Source: Dankookia rubra
Lineage (GTDB): Bacteria > Pseudomonadota > Alphaproteobacteria > Acetobacterales > Acetobacteraceae
Assembly: GCF_004355005.1 (NCBI RefSeq)
Contig: NZ_SMSJ01000046.1
Location: forward strand, 1 to 43,801
DNA: 43,801 bases
Direction of reading: 5' to 3'
Under the pieces are notes generated by a model that was not told the DNA's origin, made no database searches, and saw only the letters and a list, made by a program, of their open reading frames with translations. Every line of letters begins with the position of its first letter. Positions within the stretch are counted from its first letter, which is position 1. The position numbers and the translations under genes were made by a program. Shown here piece after piece: positions 39,838 through 43,801 of the stretch.

Positions 39838-40101
39838 TCAGGCGGCCGGGCGGCTCGTCGTCGTCGTCGTGGCGGGCTCGGCCGGCGCCGCGGGGCCGCC
39901 GATGCTGCCGGTCGGCTTGGTCGCAGCTGGCGGCGCGCTCTCGGCCAGCGAGGCGTCGGGCTCGTCCTCCTTCATGTTCTTCTTGAAGGATTTGATGCCG
40001 GTGGCGAGGTCACCCATGAGGTTGCTGATCTTGCCGCTGCCGAAGAGCAGCAGCACGACCAGCAGCACGATGAGCCAGTGCCAGATGCTGAAGGAACCCA
40101 T
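39838..40101 (-). CDS. tatA: Twin-arginine translocase subunit TatA
   Basis: An 87-residue TatA/E protein: one membrane helix ([19 protein letters not shown]), the hinge FGSGKI, then the amphipathic helix [22 protein letters not shown]. The tail is Ala/Pro-rich and ends in a run of five Thr. TatA oligomers form the passage for folded Tat substrates such as the superoxide dismutase encoded at 31052. No tatB or tatC adjoins. A GC-rich hairpin at about 39814-39836 follows the stop. Confidence 0.92.
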   Translation of the reverse strand: MGSFSIWHWLIVLLVVLLLFGSGKISNLMGDLATGIKSFKKNMKEDEPDASLAESAPPAATKPTGSIGGPAAPAEPATTTTTSRPAA

Positions 40102-40465
40102 GTGACGCCCCGATAACCCTGTCTGTTGTCGCGCCCCGTGCCGCCCGGTCCGGCGGCAAGGAGCAGCCACGCCCTGCCTTGGTCAGCGGTCGCGGCCATC
40201 CCGCACCCTGCCCCGGCTTCCGCGCGGACACTAGTGCGCCACCCCGGGCGGCGCAAACCGTCAGATGGGCCGGCGGGCGCGCCGGGACAACGGGGTTGAT
40301 ACCGCTTTCCGGATCTCCATCTCGTCGGCCGTCCGGGCCCCTCTGGCGGCGCCGCGGCCCCCTCCGGGCCGCCTGCCGCGATGTCGGATGCGCGCAACGC
40401 CGCGCGTCCGGGTCCGTGGCTGCCTTCCGCATGCTGCCTCCCGCCGCGCCAGGGAGGACCATGCG
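40102..40465. other. Spacer between divergent tatA and terC genes
   Basis: These 364 bp hold the promoters of both genes. I looked for a yybP-ykoY manganese riboswitch, which often precedes terC-type genes, and saw none of its conserved blocks. Short open frames exist but show no recognisable sequence. Confidence 0.55.
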
Positions 40466-41461
40466 ATGGAACCCGGCCTGTGGTTCTGGATCACCTTCAA
40501 CGCCGCCGTGCTCGGGCTCCTGCTGCTCGACCTCGGCCTGTTCGGCCGCCGGGATGCCAACGGCGACCCGGCCCCGGTGCCGGTGCGCACGGCCCTGCTG
40601 AAGTCCGCCGGCTACGCGCTGCTCGCGCTCGGCTTCTTCGGCTTCCTCTGGACCTCCTACGGACCGGAAGCGGGGCGGCAGGCGCGGGCGCTGGAGTTCC
40701 TCACGGGCTACGTGATCGAGTGGTCGCTCTCGGTCGACAACATCTTCGTCTTCGTCCTGATCTTCGCCCGCTTCGGCGTGCCGCCGGCTTACCAGCACCG
40801 GGTGCTGCTCTGGGGCATCCTCGGCGCGCTGGCGATGCGGGCGGCGATGATCCTGCTCGGCACCTCGCTGATGCGGGAATTCGACTGGATCATGGTGGTC
40901 TTCGGCCTTTTCCTGGTCTGGAGCGGCTGGAAGATGCTGCGTTCGGTCGGCGCGCCCGCCGGCGACCCGCGCGACAGCGCCGTGCTGCGCTGGCTGGAAC
41001 GCTGGCTGCCGGTGACGGAGGGCTACCGCGGCCGCGCCTTCGTCGTGCGGGAAGCGCGCGGGCAGGATTCGAGGAAGGCCGGCCGCTGGATGCTGACGCC
41101 GCTGGCCCTGGTGCTGATCATGGTCGAGCTGACCGACCTGGTCTTCGCGCTGGACAGCATCCCGGCGATCTTCGCGGTCACCGACGACCCCCTCATCGTC
41201 TATACCGCGAACGTCTTCGCCATCCTCGGCCTGCGGGCGATGTACTTCGCCCTCTCCGGCGTCATCCACCGCTTCCGCTACCTGAAGCACGGGCTGTCGA
41301 TCGTGCTGATGATCGTCGGCGCCAAGATGCTGGCCAACTACCTGGCGGGCGGCAAGGCGGTGCCGGTGGAATATGCCCTGACCCTGACCGGCGCGGTGAT
41401 CGGCGGCTCGATCGCGCTCAGCCTTTGGAAGACCCGGGGCGAGGCAAAGCCGGCGGGCTGA
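40466..41461 (+). CDS. TerC-family integral membrane protein
   Basis: A 331-residue inner-membrane protein with about nine hydrophobic helices. Signatures are EWSLSVDNIFVFVLIFARF and MVELTDLVFALDSIPAIFAVTDDP, whose acidic residues within membrane helices are thought to bind metal, and KHGLSIVLMIVGAKML. Members (Alx, MeeF/TerC) export Mn2+ or assist metalation of exported proteins. The ATG at 40466 follows AGGGAGGAC; one at 40461 is out of frame. It overlaps the convergent hydrolase-fold gene by 44 bp. Confidence 0.92.
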   Translation: MEPGLWFWITFNAAVLGLLLLDLGLFGRRDANGDPAPVPVRTALLKSAGYALLALGFFGFLWTSYGPEAGRQARALEFLTGYVIEWSLSVDNIFVFVLIFARFGVPPAYQHRVLLWGILGALAMRAAMILLGTSLMREFDWIMVVFGLFLVWSGWKMLRSVGAPAGDPRDSAVLRWLERWLPVTEGYRGRAFVVREARGQDSRKAGRWMLTPLALVLIMVELTDLVFALDSIPAIFAVTDDPLIVYTANVFAILGLRAMYFALSGVIHRFRYLKHGLSIVLMIVGAKMLANYLAGGKAVPVEYALTLTGAVIGGSIALSLWKTRGEAKPAG

Positions 41462-42308
41462 CCGGCATGCCTCGGCGCGGGGCGGCAAGGGCTGCGGCGA
41501 AGAAGGCCGCCAGCTCGTCCCGCGCCAGGCGTGCCCGCAGCGCGTCGAAGCGCAGCGGGTCGAAGCCGGCATCGCCCGCCTGCCAGGCGACCGCCGGCCA
41601 GAAGTCGAATCCGTAGCCGAGCGAATCATAGCCGCGCAGCGTCACCGGGTCCTCCCCCGGCGGGCCGGAGGCGGGATAAAGCCGGGCGCAGCCGCCGGGC
41701 ATCTCGCCCGCCGTGCCGTCATGCGGGATGATCAGCAGCAGCGGCGCCCCGGTGGTCGCGGCGCCAGCCAGGCGCTCCCGCCGCAGCGCCTGGCTGGCGC
41801 AGGTCGGGTAGAGCGCGGCATGCGCGCCGAAGCGCGGCCCGCCCAGGCCCGTTGCGGCCGCCTGCGCGGCCAGCAGCGCCGCCTCCCCGCCCGTCCCGAA
41901 GCCGAGCACCCCGACCGGCCGGCGCGGCCCGGCCGCGGCCGAGAGCCGCCGCAGCAGCGCGAAGAGCCCGGGCAGGAGCTGCGGCGCCGCCTCGGCCGAT
42001 CCAGGGGCGTGCGGCCGCAGCCGGTCGCCGAGATCCGTGCCCCCGTCCGCGGGCAGCGCCACCGGCAGGACCGCCAGGCCGCGCGCCAGCAGCGCCTCGG
42101 CATGGAAGGCAGCCCTGGCATCGAGCCCGAGATGGTCCGGCAGGACCACCACCACAGGCCGCCCGACGGCCTCCCAGTCCGGCCGCAGCGGGGCCGGCGG
42201 CGGCGCCTCGGCCGCGAGGGGCAGGTCCGCGGCGCAGCCCGCCGCGCGCGGCAGGCCCGGCGCCAGGGCCAGCAGCAGGACCAGGCCGCGCCGTCGCGCC
42301 AGGGGCAT
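41418..42308 (-). CDS. Exported alpha/beta-hydrolase-fold protein lacking the nucleophile
   Basis: A 296-residue protein with a signal peptide (RRRGLVLLLALAPGLPRAAG). VVVVLPDHLGLDARAAFHAEALLARGLAVLPV and later LLLIIPHDG resemble dienelactone-hydrolase-like folds. The nucleophile elbow, usually G-x-[S/C]-x-G, reads GFGTGGEAAL: Gly replaces Ser or Cys. Catalysis of the usual kind is thus doubtful. GGTGGAGG precedes the ATG. The start of the Cys-containing mature chain (GCAAD) could also be lipid-modified. Confidence 0.75.
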   Translation of the reverse strand: MPLARRRGLVLLLALAPGLPRAAGCAADLPLAAEAPPPAPLRPDWEAVGRPVVVVLPDHLGLDARAAFHAEALLARGLAVLPVALPADGGTDLGDRLRPHAPGSAEAAPQLLPGLFALLRRLSAAAGPRRPVGVLGFGTGGEAALLAAQAAATGLGGPRFGAHAALYPTCASQALRRERLAGAATTGAPLLLIIPHDGTAGEMPGGCARLYPASGPPGEDPVTLRGYDSLGYGFDFWPAVAWQAGDAGFDPLRFDALRARLARDELAAFFAAALAAPRRGMPVSPPALPRPGSSKG

Positions 42309-42419
42309 GCGGGACCGCCTCCACCAAGGGGATGCGGCGGCAGCATGGACCCGCGGGGCGGGAAGGGCGGTGACGAGCCGGCGAGGCGGCCGTGGCTCAG
42401 TCCGACGTGACCGCGGGAG

Positions 42420-43391
42420 TTATGCCTCCGCTCTGATCCCAAGGCGGGCGATCAGTCCGCTCCAGCGCGCGGTCTCGGCTGCGACGAAGCGGGTCGCCTC
42501 GGCCGGGCCGCTCGCCACCACCTCGAAGCCGCCGGCCTCGAGCGCGGCGCGGGTCGGCGGTTCGGCCAACGCCTTCGCGGCCTCCTCCGCCAGCCGGGCG
42601 ACGCGGTCGGCCGGCATGGAAGCGGGCGCGATCAGCGCGTTCCAGGCATAGCTCTCGGCGCCGGGGAAGCCGGATTCGGCCAGGGTCGGGATATCGGGCG
42701 CCTGCGGGATGCGCCGCTCGGCGGTGACCGCCAGCGCCCGCGCCCGGCCTTCCCGCAGCTGCGGCAGGATGGCGGCGGAGGCGAGGATCATCGTCTCGAT
42801 CCGCCCGGCCACCAGGTCCAGCACCGCCTGCGGGAAACCGCGATAGGGGACATGCACCATCTCGAGCCCGGCCCGCGCCATCAGGTCGGCCATCGCCAGG
42901 TGCCCGCCCGAGCCCGAGCCGACCGAGCCGAAGGAGAGCTTCCCGGCGTTCGCCCGGACATGCGCGACGAAGCCGGCCAGGTCGCGCGCCGGAACATCCG
43001 GGTGCACCACCAGCACCTGCGCCCCCCGCACCAGCAGGGAGGCGACCGCAAGGTCCCTCGCCGGGTCGTAGGACAGGTCGGGGTAGAGCGCCTTCGCCGT
43101 GCTGAGCGGACCGTTGATGGTCAGCCCGACCACGTGCCCGTCCGTTGCCGCGGCCACCAGGCCGGTGCCGATATTGCCGCCGGCGCCGGCCCGGTTCTCC
43201 ACCACGCAGGGCTGGCCGAGCGCGCGGGTGAAATGCGCCGCGATGGCGCGGCCGGTGGTGTCGGGGGTGGAGCCGGGCGGGAAGGGGACGATGAAGCGCA
43301 GCGGCCGGTCCGGCCAGGCCGGCTGGGCCGCGACCGGCCCGGCCAGCAGCAGGGCAGGGGCGGCGAGGAGGCTGCGGCGGGTGATGCTCAT
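42420..43391 (-). CDS. Bug/TctC-family solute-binding receptor
   Basis: A 323-residue periplasmic receptor. The signal MSITRRSLLAAPALLLAGPVAAQ has a Tat-like ITRRSLL. Motifs: LRFIVPFPPGSTPDTTGR, VVENRAGAGGNIGTGLVA, VPYRGFPQAVLDLVAG and DIPTLAESGFPG. It is the fifth Bug receptor of the window and likewise lacks a TctA/TctB partner. It precedes the nucleophile-less hydrolase by 111 bp on the same strand. Confidence 0.92.
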   Translation of the reverse strand: MSITRRSLLAAPALLLAGPVAAQPAWPDRPLRFIVPFPPGSTPDTTGRAIAAHFTRALGQPCVVENRAGAGGNIGTGLVAAATDGHVVGLTINGPLSTAKALYPDLSYDPARDLAVASLLVRGAQVLVVHPDVPARDLAGFVAHVRANAGKLSFGSVGSGSGGHLAMADLMARAGLEMVHVPYRGFPQAVLDLVAGRIETMILASAAILPQLREGRARALAVTAERRIPQAPDIPTLAESGFPGAESYAWNALIAPASMPADRVARLAEEAAKALAEPPTRAALEAGGFEVVASGPAEATRFVAAETARWSGLIARLGIRAEA

Positions 43392-43459
43392 GACGGGCGA
43401 TTCCTGGGCGGGCGCCGGAATGTCATGGCCGGCCGCCGCGCCGGCGGCAAGCAGCGGCG

Positions 43460-43801
43460 TCAGGGCTTGGCCGGCTCGGCCGAGGAGGGCCTGGCCGGCT
43501 CGGCCGGCGCGTCCTTGGCCGGCTCCGCTGACGGGGCCTTGCGCGGCTCCGCCGTGGGGGATCTCGCCGGCTCCGCCGTTGGCGTCTTGCCCGACTGTGC
43601 CGAAGGGACCTTGGCCGGCTCCGCGGCAGGGGCCTTGCGCGGCTCCGCCGTCGGGGCCTTGCGCGGCTCCGCCGTTGGGGCCGTGGCCGGTGTCCCCGAG
43701 GGGGGGCCGGCCGGCTTCTCCGGCGCGCGGGCCGGCGGCTCGGCGGCCGGCTCCGCCCCCGGCGCGCCGCCCGCCCCGGCCGGCAGCAGCACCACCGTCA
43801 C
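43460..43801 (-). CDS. Pro/Ala/Glu-rich repeat tail of a gene cut by the right edge
   Basis: At least 113 codons up to the window edge. Residues from about 40 on consist of about ten imperfect repeats of 8-9 residues built on [T/S]AEP-[R/A]-K-[A/S]-P, giving a disordered tail rich in Pro, Ala, Glu and Lys. The TGA is at 43460. The first codon in view is a GTG at the very edge, so the true start is probably beyond it. Function cannot be read from the tail. Confidence 0.55.
   Translation of the reverse strand: MTVVLLPAGAGGAPGAEPAAEPPARAPEKPAGPPSGTPATAPTAEPRKAPTAEPRKAPAAEPAKVPSAQSGKTPTAEPARSPTAEPRKAPSAEPAKDAPAEPARPSSAEPAKP

Noticed and set aside
40102-40465. yybP-ykoY manganese riboswitch upstream of the TerC-family gene
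   Set aside because: The conserved sequence blocks of that riboswitch are not visible.
43460-43801. Short spaced repeats suggesting a CRISPR array
   Set aside because: The repeats are imperfect, contiguous, in frame and encode a Pro/Ala-rich tail; there are no unique spacers and no cas genes.

Overview
This is a very GC-rich window with strong third-position GC bias on both strands. It reads as chromosomal DNA of an alphaproteobacterium, most likely an Acetobacteraceae member of the Roseomonas type. That rests on a Shemin-type 5-aminolevulinate synthase, several stand-alone Bug/TctC receptors, CoA-ester catabolic genes and promoters resembling those of the alphaproteobacterial sigma factor EcfG. 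No rRNA, tRNA, transposase, phage structural gene or CRISPR array was seen. The placement is inference from gene content, not from a marker gene.

Layout. 1-2.4 kb: the start of a minus-strand gene cut by the left edge, a lytic transglycosylase/SPOR lipoprotein and a small extremely acidic protein. 2.5-10.8 kb: a co-directional acyl-CoA catabolic cluster (NDP-forming acyl-CoA synthetase, MaoC hydratase, DnaQ-like exonuclease, two-subunit 3-oxoacid CoA-transferase, acyl-CoA dehydrogenase, enoyl-CoA hydratase, second acyl-CoA dehydrogenase). 10.8-12.9 kb: a minus-strand modB-modC-modE unit without modA. 13-18.3 kb: a Bug receptor, an APH-like phosphotransferase, an SDR, a small stress-type protein, an amidase and a small lipoprotein. 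18.3-20 kb: a hairpin-rich spacer and hemA. 20-25.2 kb: an ATC-hydrolase family protein with a DUF6817-like protein, two overlapping Bug receptors, a DMT exporter and an exported protein. 25.2-29.8 kb (minus): acyl-CoA thioesterase with 3-hydroxyisobutyryl-CoA hydrolase, a LOV-domain hybrid histidine kinase, and a DUF883/holin-X envelope pair. 29.9-33 kb: an ABC ATPase with destroyed nucleotide-binding motifs, a Tat-exported Mn-type superoxide dismutase and an SDR. 33-35.2 kb (minus): acetamidase/formamidase and CorA. 35.3-43.8 kb: a Bug receptor, a guanine-deaminase-like enzyme, a frameshifted hydrolase, an epoxide-hydrolase-like enzyme, OHCU decarboxylase, TatA, TerC, a hydrolase-fold protein lacking its nucleophile, a fifth Bug receptor, and the repetitive tail of a gene cut by the right edge.

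How it fits together. The dominant theme is uptake and oxidation of carboxylic acids through CoA esters: five periplasmic carboxylate receptors, two routes to CoA esters, dehydrogenation and hydration steps, and CoA release. A second theme is stress: GGAAC-type promoter candidates lie upstream of three genes or operons, beside an exported superoxide dismutase. Two enzymes (guanine deaminase type and OHCU decarboxylase) point to purine catabolism.

The most unusual items are a 51-bp palindromic element duplicated in frame inside an enoyl-CoA hydratase gene, the degenerate ABC ATPase, the blue-light histidine kinase, and a family of hairpin elements placed just after stop codons.
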